From Candidatus Bathyarchaeota archaeon (lineage in GTDB: Archaea > Thermoproteota > Bathyarchaeia > Bathyarchaeales > DTEX01): 17,821 nt of DNA. Position numbers and translations under genes: made by a program. Where the stretch lies: NCBI GenBank assembly GCA_021162225.1, contig JAGGZB010000181.1, forward strand, positions 1 to 17,821. The letters are read 5' to 3'. Shown piece by piece: positions 1 through 7,012 of this stretch. The first letter of the stretch is position 1. Every line of letters begins with the position of its first letter. The notes beneath the pieces were generated by a model, which searched no databases, was not told the DNA's origin, and was given only the letters and a program-made list of their open reading frames with translations.

Positions 1-25
1 TCAAGCAAAGATTATTTGTGAGGCC

Positions 26-433
26 TTGAAGAAGCGAGTATTCATCTCCGGTCCTATTCAAGGTATGGAAAATAACCAGTCCTACAGAAAGGTTATACGC
101 GACATATGCCTACGATGCGGTTTCGAACCTGTTGATCCTTGGCTTAGAGAGAAAGTCCTATACCGGGCTGGAAAAATAAAAGATCTTGACATGTCGTCTG
201 CCGGTTTCATCAAAAGAGATCTCGAGGATATTGAGCGATGTGATATCTTAGTTGCTTATCTGCCTCGCTTATCAGCTGGGACATGCATGGAGCTTTTCTA
301 TGCTAAGCTCAAGGGTAAACGGACAATAACGATCTGTGAGCTTGAGAATCCAAGCCCATGGATCATAGCTCACTCTGATATCCTTTTAGGAAAGATCATG
401 GATCTTGAGGAGCATCTGAGAAAGGAACTCTAA
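26..433 (+). CDS. nucleoside 2-deoxyribosyltransferase-like protein
   Basis: A 135-residue soluble protein that resembles the nucleoside 2-deoxyribosyltransferase superfamily, small Rossmann-like enzymes that cleave or transfer the base of (deoxy)nucleosides. The N-terminus has the beta-strand plus glycine loop FISGPIQGM (residues 6-14). The middle has the D-x2-D-I-x2-CDILVAYLP pattern (about 65-80), and the signature S-A-G-T-C-M-E-L (83-90) carries the glutamate (E89) expected to be the nucleophile. The length is normal for the family (about 130-160). The start is a TTG (26-28) with GTGAGG just upstream at 18-23. The next in-frame ATG would remove the conserved GPIQGM loop. There is no signal peptide or membrane segment. 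The gene runs in the same direction as the UPF0182 gene but is followed by a separate promoter. Family assignment is fairly safe. The exact reaction is not known, and related proteins also act as nucleotide or nucleoside hydrolases. Confidence 0.68.
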   Translation: MKKRVFISGPIQGMENNQSYRKVIRDICLRCGFEPVDPWLREKVLYRAGKIKDLDMSSAGFIKRDLEDIERCDILVAYLPRLSAGTCMELFYAKLKGKRTITICELENPSPWIIAHSDILLGKIMDLEEHLRKEL

Positions 434-460
434 CTCCGGTTTATAGCAGGGAACCATTTC

Positions 461-468
461 ATTTATAT
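461..468 (+). promoter_or_regulatory. TATA box for the UPF0182 gene, probably leaderless
   Basis: The octamer ATTTATAT lies with its centre about 27 bases upstream of the ATG at 492. That is the usual archaeal TATA-to-transcription-start distance. No Shine-Dalgarno sequence is visible before this ATG, so the transcript probably begins at or next to the start codon. Confidence 0.55.
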
Positions 469-491
469 CCCTCATATATTTCTGATTTCTA

Positions 492-3254
492 ATGTTGCTT
501 GAGATGATTCGAATGGAATATGAGAAGCCTAGTTTTCTCCGTCGTCACTGGTTCTCCATATTCCTGCTAGCAGTCTTTATTCTCGTCGCAATTTACGGAG
601 CCTATGTATGGCTTAACTGGATTATCCTAGAAGAGATGTATCGCCAGAAAGCTGGAATAGACTGGTTTGACACTGTCTTTTATCATGGCTACACTTTCAT
701 TTTGGCAGCGGTCTTCGCATTGCTTTCTCTGAACCCCATGTATAAGCGTAGCGATCTCTACGAGTTCCTTAAAGCTCTGCAGGGGGCTTTTACGTTGATG
801 CCTCGAGCATTTGAGGAGACTTCTCCTGTTGCTTCTGCTAGGTTCCCCTCAAAGATCAGCGGGACTCTATGGCTTTTCTGGCAATTCATTAAATGGGCAT
901 TTTTATTCTCCATATTCGCTTCTTTAAATGGTATACCATTTCTTGGAAAGATCACTCCGATCTTCTGCATGATGCTGGCCGGTATTGGAGACTGGAGCCT
1001 AATTCCAAGAATCCTCGCCTCGCCGATTCTTCCCCCATCTAAATCTGAGATAGTCTCTCTGATGCCTACTCTCGAAGTCAAGTATCGATTTGTATATGTA
1101 GTGTCTATCTACATCCTTACGGTTATCGCTGTTAGAATGACTCTTAAGCTTCTCAAGCATTTTCTCATGGAGGAAAGAAATGTATGGGTAAGAGACCTAT
1201 TCATAGTCTTAACATGCATTGTTTTAGGTATAATTTTAGGGGCTCCTTACTGGGCCATGGATATTACAGCACCGTTTGATTATATCATCTGTCTTTCGCT
1301 TCTCGCAGAATTTATTGTTGCGTCTATATTCTTTCATCTTGGAGGCTTCAGGGCGGAATTAACCTTTGCAAAGTATAGAAGAACCTTCTTCACAATTCTA
1401 GCTTTGCTCATAATAGGCGTTATGCTCGTAAGCGCCGGATTTATTGCATACTTTAAACTTAACTGGAACAATAACTGGATAGAATATGAATGGAAGCCTC
1501 TGACTGAGAAGCAAATAGTCGTCACGCGCTGGGCCGCGGGAATAGATAGGATTAGCCGCCACGTGATCTTAGATCTTCCAACAGGCAACGTGACGAAGAT
1601 ACTTTCCTTGGTTAGGCAATGGGATCAAACGGCAGCCTACACGAAGATGAAGAATCAGATAGGAGTTAACTGGATGACTCTAAGCGACTCCGACATCATA
1701 TACGTTAACGGACGAGAATACTGGGCAGCTCCAACGACGATTGCATATCCAAGCAGAGACTGGATAAGCACTCATCTCATATACACGCATACCTCAAAGA
1801 TCATAGTTATCGATAGCCATAGCGGTGAGTTTGTGCCAGTTACCGAGGCTTTCGGAGTCTCCAAAGAGCCACTCATCTACTACGGTGAAGGTTTCTACAC
1901 AAACGTCTACACAAATGTGAAAGGCTTTAACGAGATAGGAAACGTTTCTTATCCCGGAAGACCCGACTATGTTCTCTCAGGATGGCAGAGAATTCTGTGG
2001 TTCCTCATTGAGAGACAGCTCGGATTTGCATTTTCTCCTCCTCAGGAAAGTATAAACATGCTCTGTTGCAGAGACATATTCAAAAGGGTTAAGAATATAC
2101 TTATATATGGCTTAAAGATCGATCCTGATGCTTACTTAGTCAGCGATGGAAACAGGGTATATTATGCAGTTCAAGTCTACATTGACTATCCGCTACGTTC
2201 AAGATTTGCTGCAAGCTCGTATCTCAGATTCTTCGCCGTCGTCCTTGTGGATGTTGAGGATGGAAGTATGAAGGGATACGTTGTAGGTGAGAATGACGGA
2301 TTCCTAGTTGACTTCTATAAGAAGTATTATTCATCTTGGAGTAAGCCTCCTGAATGGTTGATATCGCAGTTGAGATATCCCGAAGCGCTCCTCGGCATGC
2401 ATGACCTTCCCGGACAGCTGGATGTAGACTTTTACTTCCATGTCGACGATCCTTTCGTATGGAGATCCGGATCACAATTTTATGAGAGGCCTAGGGCAAG
2501 TGAGGTTCTATACGTATTAATGGTTGTGGGAGATCAGCCACACTTCGTAGGCTTGCAGCTAGTTGAGTTTCAAGCCTCCCCTGGACGTAACCTAGCTGGG
2601 CTCTATATAGCCTATGGCGGTTCCCGCCTCGGCGATATAGAACTGTATAGTGTTCCTAATGCTACAACCCAGTTTATAGGACCATCCGCAGCCTTACAAG
2701 CCTTCGAGACCGACGATTATGTCCGTACTCAATTAACTCTTCTCACCAACAGGAGATTCGGGAATATTCTGCTCTATTCAATCGGCAACAAACTTTACTA
2801 TTTTATTCCCGTCTATATAGAGGCTGAGATTGCAAACGCCGTGATAACAAAGATGGCTTTTATAGGAGTGATTGACGCATCTACTGGTACAAATGTCGCC
2901 GTCGGCATGGATGCTGCACATGCATACCATGCTCTCACCGGAGGATTAGCAAAGATAGGAGCTGAGGAGAGACTCAAAAGAGTTTTAAATATATTTTCTG
3001 AAAATGGGCTGAAGATAATTAAGCCCACGAAGATCAGCGGTAACGTTTGGATAAGGATCGGTAATGTCACGTACTTGACGGAAGACGACTGGAACCTTGT
3101 GAAGTCCGTAGTAAAAGAGTTCATTCAAGTATATGCTAAAGGCCGCGGCGAAGTGTATCAATGGAGCGAAGAGGATGGACAGGTGAATATTGGAGTTCTC
3201 ACGGCGGAAAAGGGAATAGTTAAGCTATACTATATCACCATAAAATATGCATAA
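492..3254 (+). CDS. UPF0182 (COG1615) family membrane protein
   Basis: A 920-residue membrane protein of the UPF0182 family, whose biochemical role is unknown. About eight hydrophobic segments fill residues 19-320 (roughly 19-41, 66-83, 127-150, 155-175, 198-220, 233-255, 263-285 and 298-320). A large, mostly hydrophilic domain (about 325-920) follows and probably lies outside the membrane. Family hallmarks are visible in order: THLIYTH near residue 425, PLIYYGE near 459, CRDIFKRVKNIL near 525, DAYLVSDGNRVYY near 545, a VVLVDVEDG strand near 585, LRYPEALLGMHDL near 627 and DDPFVWRSG...FYERP near 652. Length matches the family (about 900-1000). The ATG at 492 suits the TATA box at 461-468; internal ATGs at residues 5 and 8 are alternatives. 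The two following genes also encode membrane-anchored proteins and may be functional partners, but this is only inferred from position. Confidence 0.85.
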   Translation: MLLEMIRMEYEKPSFLRRHWFSIFLLAVFILVAIYGAYVWLNWIILEEMYRQKAGIDWFDTVFYHGYTFILAAVFALLSLNPMYKRSDLYEFLKALQGAFTLMPRAFEETSPVASARFPSKISGTLWLFWQFIKWAFLFSIFASLNGIPFLGKITPIFCMMLAGIGDWSLIPRILASPILPPSKSEIVSLMPTLEVKYRFVYVVSIYILTVIAVRMTLKLLKHFLMEERNVWVRDLFIVLTCIVLGIILGAPYWAMDITAPFDYIICLSLLAEFIVASIFFHLGGFRAELTFAKYRRTFFTILALLIIGVMLVSAGFIAYFKLNWNNNWIEYEWKPLTEKQIVVTRWAAGIDRISRHVILDLPTGNVTKILSLVRQWDQTAAYTKMKNQIGVNWMTLSDSDIIYVNGREYWAAPTTIAYPSRDWISTHLIYTHTSKIIVIDSHSGEFVPVTEAFGVSKEPLIYYGEGFYTNVYTNVKGFNEIGNVSYPGRPDYVLSGWQRILWFLIERQLGFAFSPPQESINMLCCRDIFKRVKNILIYGLKIDPDAYLVSDGNRVYYAVQVYIDYPLRSRFAASSYLRFFAVVLVDVEDGSMKGYVVGENDGFLVDFYKKYYSSWSKPPEWLISQLRYPEALLGMHDLPGQLDVDFYFHVDDPFVWRSGSQFYERPRASEVLYVLMVVGDQPHFVGLQLVEFQASPGRNLAGLYIAYGGSRLGDIELYSVPNATTQFIGPSAALQAFETDDYVRTQLTLLTNRRFGNILLYSIGNKLYYFIPVYIEAEIANAVITKMAFIGVIDASTGTNVAVGMDAAHAYHALTGGLAKIGAEERLKRVLNIFSENGLKIIKPTKISGNVWIRIGNVTYLTEDDWNLVKSVVKEFIQVYAKGRGEVYQWSEEDGQVNIGVLTAEKGIVKLYYITIKYA

Positions 3255-3353
3255 GCGATGCGTATCCACCTCTTCAGTAATGGTTCCTTTTCTGTTGATC
3301 ATGAAGTTCCCAAAAGGGAAAAATGTAAATTCCCAATGATGCAATTTTAACAG

Positions 3354-4067
3354 ATGGGGAAAGAGATGGAGATTCTCGTCCAAAAAGATGTTTCCACACC
3401 CTCATCCAGAAAAATCTTCGCCCAGTTATCGACTGAAACATTAACCTTGAAAGATATAATTCTCTCGCTGAGGGACATAATTGATGATGAAAAAAATGGG
3501 TACTACAGACTTCCACTTGTAACAGCCAGAGGGGAAGGATTTCAACGCTTGGACTTCTACACATCGCTGAGAAGAGAAAGAGCTGATAAAGCCTTTATAA
3601 TCTCCAATGGAAGAAACACCATCTATATGCTTGATTACATTGTAAGGGTGAGAAGAGTATATCATGACCCTATACTCTGCATAATTGGACCCGAAGCAGA
3701 GTATATTGCAGAATACGCCTTGAAGAGACTCTCAAAGATTCTCTTGTCGAAGACTTATCGGGTTGAATTAGACTATAAAGCGATAGCAGACTTTTCAAGA
3801 CTTATGGGTTACGGAAAAAGAGAAGTGATCAAACACTTATCCGAAACATTTAAGGAGGCTGATATGGCCTTGAAGATGAGGCTTCTTAAAGAGGACTTCG
3901 AGGATAAAGAGTCTCGAGCATATGGGCGTAGGCTTTCAGAAGAGCTCCTTAGGGAAATCGAGGTGAAATCATCTTCTAGAAGGTCTCTAGATTTAAGAAG
4001 CATAGTCTCCTTCGGGGCGACGATCATCTTAATGGTGCTTTTGCTAATAATACTGATGAGAATCTAA
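3354..4067 (+). CDS. hypothetical protein with a C-terminal membrane anchor
   Basis: I do not recognise this 237-residue protein. Residues 1-210 are charged and look soluble. They contain a possible alpha/beta segment (about 80-112, with strands KAFIISNG and DPILCIIGPE) and a charged helical stretch rich in Lys, Glu and Arg (about 150-205). Residues about 211-237 are a single strongly hydrophobic segment ending in MRI, so the protein should be anchored by its C-terminus with the bulk facing the cytoplasm. There is no N-terminal signal peptide. The start ATG at 3354 lies about 27 bases after an AT-rich element (AAATGTAAAT, 3321-3330), which fits a leaderless transcript; a second ATG is at residue 5. 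The gene lies 99 bases after the UPF0182 gene and 53 bases before another tail-anchored protein. Confidence 0.72.
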   Translation: MGKEMEILVQKDVSTPSSRKIFAQLSTETLTLKDIILSLRDIIDDEKNGYYRLPLVTARGEGFQRLDFYTSLRRERADKAFIISNGRNTIYMLDYIVRVRRVYHDPILCIIGPEAEYIAEYALKRLSKILLSKTYRVELDYKAIADFSRLMGYGKREVIKHLSETFKEADMALKMRLLKEDFEDKESRAYGRRLSEELLREIEVKSSSRRSLDLRSIVSFGATIILMVLLLIILMRI

Positions 4068-4120
4068 AAATCCAGAAAACTCTTCAGATTCTTGAAGAGG
4101 CATCTGATAGGTGATCAAAG

Positions 4121-4426
4121 ATGAAGAAGAAAAGCGTGCAAATACTCGAGGATTTCGAGTTATGGTTAAAGACGAGATTTACGAATGCCTTCTGGTTTAA
4201 GGGACATAGATTTGAAAAAGCCGAGGGTGAAGGTGTAATGATCGATGGAGGCTATTTCACAGAGGAGGAGGCTAAACAAGTCTTTAAAATGCTTAATTCA
4301 AGAAATCCATTCGCAAGGCTGAACGCAATTCTGCTGATCTGGGAAAGAAACGGCTTCTTACTGAAGATTCTCATAGCTCTATCAATAATAGTGCTAATAC
4401 TCATATACATAAGGGTTAGAAAGTAG
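4121..4426 (+). CDS. small hypothetical protein with a C-terminal membrane anchor
   Basis: A 101-residue protein with no recognised family. Residues 1-77 are soluble and mixed in charge, with aromatic-rich stretches (FELWLKTRF, NAFWFKGHRF) and an EEEAKQVFKML helix. Residues about 78-97 form one membrane helix (LLKILIALSIIVLILIYI), followed by a short basic tail RVRK. The predicted topology is soluble domain inside, C-terminal anchor, as in the preceding gene. The start is well supported: GGTGATC at 4110-4116 sits 4 bases before the ATG and is complementary to the 3' end of archaeal 16S rRNA. The 53-base spacing suggests co-expression with the preceding gene. Confidence 0.75.
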   Translation: MKKKSVQILEDFELWLKTRFTNAFWFKGHRFEKAEGEGVMIDGGYFTEEEAKQVFKMLNSRNPFARLNAILLIWERNGFLLKILIALSIIVLILIYIRVRK

Positions 4427-4489
4427 ATTAAAAAGAGCTCTCTCTCTCAGTCATCCTTAGCTAAAAATATTAATCGTCTGACTGGAGCA

Positions 4490-4510
4490 TTGTTGTTTTT
4501 TGTCTTTCTA
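4490..4510 (+). terminator. T-rich transcription stop after the tail-anchored gene pair
   Basis: A pyrimidine run with six consecutive T (about 4496-4501) followed by more T-rich sequence lies about 70 bases after the last plus-strand gene of this group, just before the convergent broken gene. Archaeal RNA polymerase terminates at such T-runs without needing a hairpin, and no strong stem is seen. Confidence 0.35.
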
Positions 4511-4530
4511 ATAGGCTAATCCGTCACTCG

Positions 4531-5465
4531 TCACACTTTCGAAGTCTTTAGTGATTTTAAGATCATCCGTCCATATTCTCTATTTCTACATCTTAAAAGG
4601 TAGCACTCGGCGTTCTCAACAATTTTACGATAAATATTTCTTTCTATGTCTAGCAGGTCCAACAATGGAGAACTGGTTCTATAGGCGTATGACAAAAACT
4701 GCTGATTTTCAAATAGGCTAATGTGCATTCTTCCCGCTGATAAGAGTCTTCTTAAACTTTCTTCTCTCGTTAACTTGCTAATTCCCCTATTTCCTTCCTC
4801 TAGGAAGTAAACTTTGCTAATGATGGCTTCGTAATCTTTATGCCCAAGTATCCAGGAGATAATGTAAACTCACGTGACAGAAATGGTATCTTTAAATATT
4901 TAATCCTCATCTGTAATTTCTTCTTAATCCCCATTTTAATTCCTAACTTTTTTATATGATAAGGATGTATGGTAAGCGGGGTTGGATAACAATATCCCTT
5001 TTCTCCATCGGTTATTGTCATATCGTCAGAGAGAAAGCCGAATCCATGCTTTAATAATAGAAGCGTTGTGAAGGTTTTTCCCGTCTCCGGAGGTGCTACG
5101 AGGAGAAATCCAGTTTCGCCCATAGATAGGAACGCACCATGAATGAGGCAGTATCCTTTCTGAAGTAACTTAAGTTGCAATATTCCCCTAAGAAGAAAAA
5201 TGATGCGTGAGTTAACCACTCCTCTCATAGTCTTGAATAAAACTTTGGCATTCCCAAACAAATCCTTCATCCATAGCTTTGAACGTAGAAAAAGGAAGGT
5301 ATGCTCCTCATATAATCCTCCCCGACCCGGGATGAAATCTCCCATCTGAACCATTAGATCTGGTTCTAACTTCTCATTCACTTTGAAGAAGGAAGGAAAA
5401 ACATCTGGTATTTCAATATTCGCTTTAACTCTTAATATGCCATGGATATCATAATTATTTATTAA
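4531..5465 (-). pseudogene. HPr-kinase-like P-loop protein, frameshifted
   Basis: A gene for an HprK/PEP-carboxykinase-fold ATP-binding protein, broken in this sequence. The longest intact part begins at a GTG (5379-5381). It encodes LIHGAFL (79-85), a Walker A-like APPETGKT (96-103) with Ala in place of the usual first Gly, and GFGFLSDDM (113-121), the paired-Asp motif typical of the fold. This frame ends at a TAG (4800-4802) after 193 codons. From about residue 180 the -1/+2 frame instead reads GHKDYEAIISKVYFLEEG and stays open for about 103 codons to the stop at 4531. One extra base in the CCC at 4843-4845 joins the two parts into about 283 residues. The reading frame also stays open upstream of the GTG (YDIHGILRVKANIEIPDVFP...) to an in-frame TAA at 5466-5468, with no ATG, GTG or TTG in that stretch. 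The gene follows a glycosyltransferase on the same strand. Its substrate is unknown. It could be a real pseudogene or contain a sequencing error. Confidence 0.7.
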
Positions 5466-5515
5466 TTATATCTGCTTCTGTTCTTCTAACATGCATGCAA
5501 AGATATTCTCGAAGG

Positions 5516-6319
5516 CTATTTATAAAATCTCCCTATAACGTTGTAGAAGTACATCTTCCACTGATCCCTGCATGCCTGCAGATCCATGCTTATCAAAAGA
5601 ATAGCTAAACATTTAGGTAAGGCGAGAGCAAGATTACGTAGAGTTACAAAATCTGATTGTAGGCCATATTTTTTCTGCAGCCTTGCAATTACCATCATAT
5701 TTTCTAAGTTATATTTTGGATTTAGGTAGTGTAGGCACCAAAGATCTTGTGGAGCGACGCACTTAAATCCCTTCTTCTCCACGTACGTTTTTATATACCA
5801 ATCTTCATATACATGAAGATCTGCTGGTATCTGAATATCCTCTACGGCCTCTCTTTGTATCAATGTGTCGTGGGTGCCGCCGCGATTTTTGAAGTTACGC
5901 AACATAAGGTGATATTCGTCCATTCTTCTTAAGTAATACATTACCTTCATTCTGTTTCGCGCGTGGGGATTGCCGATTCTGTCCCAGCCCCATATCAATC
6001 CAACTTCTGGAAGCATATACTTCTGAGCTATCTTAAACCAGTCTCTGCATAATATAACGTCGTCATCTATGAACATAAACCATTCAGTCTCTACTTGTTC
6101 AATTCCATACTGCCTCGCAGCCGCACGATTGCCTTTCAATTGATGAATCTCAACATTAGGAAACTTCCTTAATATTTTGAGTGTGTCATCTGTGCTGAAA
6201 GCATCAACTACTATTAGGCGTTTCACGGGAACTTCACGATAAAGTGAACGGAGGGATCTTTCAAAAACTGGAGTATGGCTTGCACTATTTTTCGTTATTA
6301 GAATAACATCGACCTTCAT
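5516..6319 (-). CDS. family 2 glycosyltransferase
   Basis: A 267-residue GT-A fold glycosyltransferase that should transfer a sugar from a nucleotide-activated donor to an unknown acceptor. The N-terminus begins with the usual strand KVDVILITKNSA (2-13). VVDAFSTDDT (37-46) matches the nucleotide-binding V-D-x-x-S-x-D-x-T pattern. FIDDDV (83-88) supplies the metal-binding DxD-type aspartates, and YEDWYI (171-176) is the acceptor-side ED motif. No clear membrane helix is present, though residues 228-247 are moderately hydrophobic and could associate with the membrane. I chose the ATG at 6317-6319, since GAGG lies 9 bases upstream and the family fold starts there. An ATG at 6340 would add seven residues. 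The broken HPr-kinase-like gene follows closely on the same strand, so the two were probably co-transcribed. The Lrp/AsnC gene lies 114 bases upstream. Confidence 0.82.
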   Translation of the reverse strand: MKVDVILITKNSASHTPVFERSLRSLYREVPVKRLIVVDAFSTDDTLKILRKFPNVEIHQLKGNRAAARQYGIEQVETEWFMFIDDDVILCRDWFKIAQKYMLPEVGLIWGWDRIGNPHARNRMKVMYYLRRMDEYHLMLRNFKNRGGTHDTLIQREAVEDIQIPADLHVYEDWYIKTYVEKKGFKCVAPQDLWCLHYLNPKYNLENMMVIARLQKKYGLQSDFVTLRNLALALPKCLAILLISMDLQACRDQWKMYFYNVIGRFYK

Positions 6320-6433
6320 TGTGTCTTTCCTCAATGTCATTTGTAAAATTCATTTCTGTTCACGAATGTCTTCCTTCTCTAGATCTGCGTTTACTTTGAT
6401 AAATTTATTTGTTACCCATCTTATCTCCGTTGC

Positions 6434-6931
6434 TCAAGAGATCTTTACTCTGAAATCTTCTTTTACGACATTAAGAACAACGTTTGTGACTGTTCTCTTT
6501 ACATATGGCATAGCTAGGAGCCTTTTAATGAATGTGTTTAGGCCAAATATGTCCTTAAACCGGGCGATAACAGCTATGTCGAAGTCTCCGGTGATATCGT
6601 AAACTGAGACTATATGTTTCATTTTTGCAACTTCTCTTTCAACATCTACTAGATGTTTTCCCTCAGCTTGGATGAGTATTATGGCTGTTAGGCCATATCC
6701 GATCTTTATGGGATTCACAACCGCTGTATAACCCTTTATTATTCCTTTTTCCTCCAAGATTTTTATACGATTACATACTGTTCCAACGGATACTCCAAGC
6801 TCTTTAGCCATTTTGTTAAAGCTTAGCCTAGAATCCTCCTGGAGAAGGCTTATTATTTGAAGATCGATCTTGTCGATTTTTTCGGATGATTCGCTTTCCA
6901 GATCGATCCCTCCGTCTGCACATTCTTTCAT
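6434..6931 (-). CDS. Lrp/AsnC family transcriptional regulator
   Basis: A 165-residue DNA-binding regulator of the Lrp/AsnC (feast/famine) family. An N-terminal winged helix-turn-helix covers about residues 20-65 (KIDLQIISLLQED, then LSFNKMAKELGVSVGTVCNRIKILEEKGII). The C-terminal RAM ligand-binding domain includes GLTAIILIQAEG and the ITGDFDIAVIARF signature. Such proteins form dimers to octamers and bind amino acids. The ATG at 6929-6931 is preferred. An upstream in-frame ATG (6983-6985) would add an AT-rich, odd 18-residue extension that overlaps the promoter. The 15-20 residues before the HTH are acidic and non-conserved. The gene is divergent from glnA and shares a promoter region of about 80 bases, so control of itself and of the glutamine synthetase operon is likely (inference). 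Confidence 0.88.
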   Translation of the reverse strand: MKECADGGIDLESESSEKIDKIDLQIISLLQEDSRLSFNKMAKELGVSVGTVCNRIKILEEKGIIKGYTAVVNPIKIGYGLTAIILIQAEGKHLVDVEREVAKMKHIVSVYDITGDFDIAVIARFKDIFGLNTFIKRLLAMPYVKRTVTNVVLNVVKEDFRVKIS

Positions 6932-6970
6932 TTTTCTCTCGCAAATATAAATGTTTATTCTCAAAAAGGA

Positions 6971-6990
6971 AAAATTTATATACAAATTTT
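6971..6990. promoter_or_regulatory. perfect inverted repeat over the divergent TATA region (candidate Lrp operator)
   Basis: AAAATTT and AAATTTT (6971-6977 and 6984-6990) are perfect inverted arms around the six bases ATATAC. The element contains TTTATATA (6975-6982), a TATA box about 27-30 bases before the probable glnA transcription start, with a purine-rich BRE-like GGAAAAA just upstream. Read on the minus strand it gives TATAAATTT about 45 bases before the Lrp/AsnC ATG at 6931. One element could therefore serve both promoters and be an operator for the adjacent regulator. The repeat is seen directly; its role is inferred. Confidence 0.5.
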
Positions 6991-7012
6991 TAATATGAAT
7001 GTGTCTTGTTGA

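Noticed and set aside
1..21. Possible last six codons (SSKDYL, stop TGA at 19-21) of a gene upstream of the window
   Set aside because: Only six codons are visible, so a coding claim cannot be supported, although the stop lies 5 bases before the first gene as it would in an operon.
4427..4530. CT-rich repeat (GAGCTCTCTCTCTC) and T-run as a repeat or mobile element end
   Set aside because: It is too short and has no paired copy elsewhere in the window. A termination region explains it better.
4531..4728. A separate 65-residue gene
   Set aside because: The frame is open well beyond its ATG and joins the upstream P-loop part after one base is restored, so it is the 3' end of the same broken gene.
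4800..5381. The 193-codon frame taken as a complete small ATPase
   Set aside because: Its last 13 codons do not fit the family, while the alternative frame continues a typical C-terminus. It is treated as part of a frameshifted gene.
6929..6985. 18-residue N-terminal extension of the Lrp/AsnC protein
   Set aside because: It overlaps the AT-rich promoter and inverted repeat and its composition reflects AT-rich DNA. The ATG at 6931 starts the conserved length.
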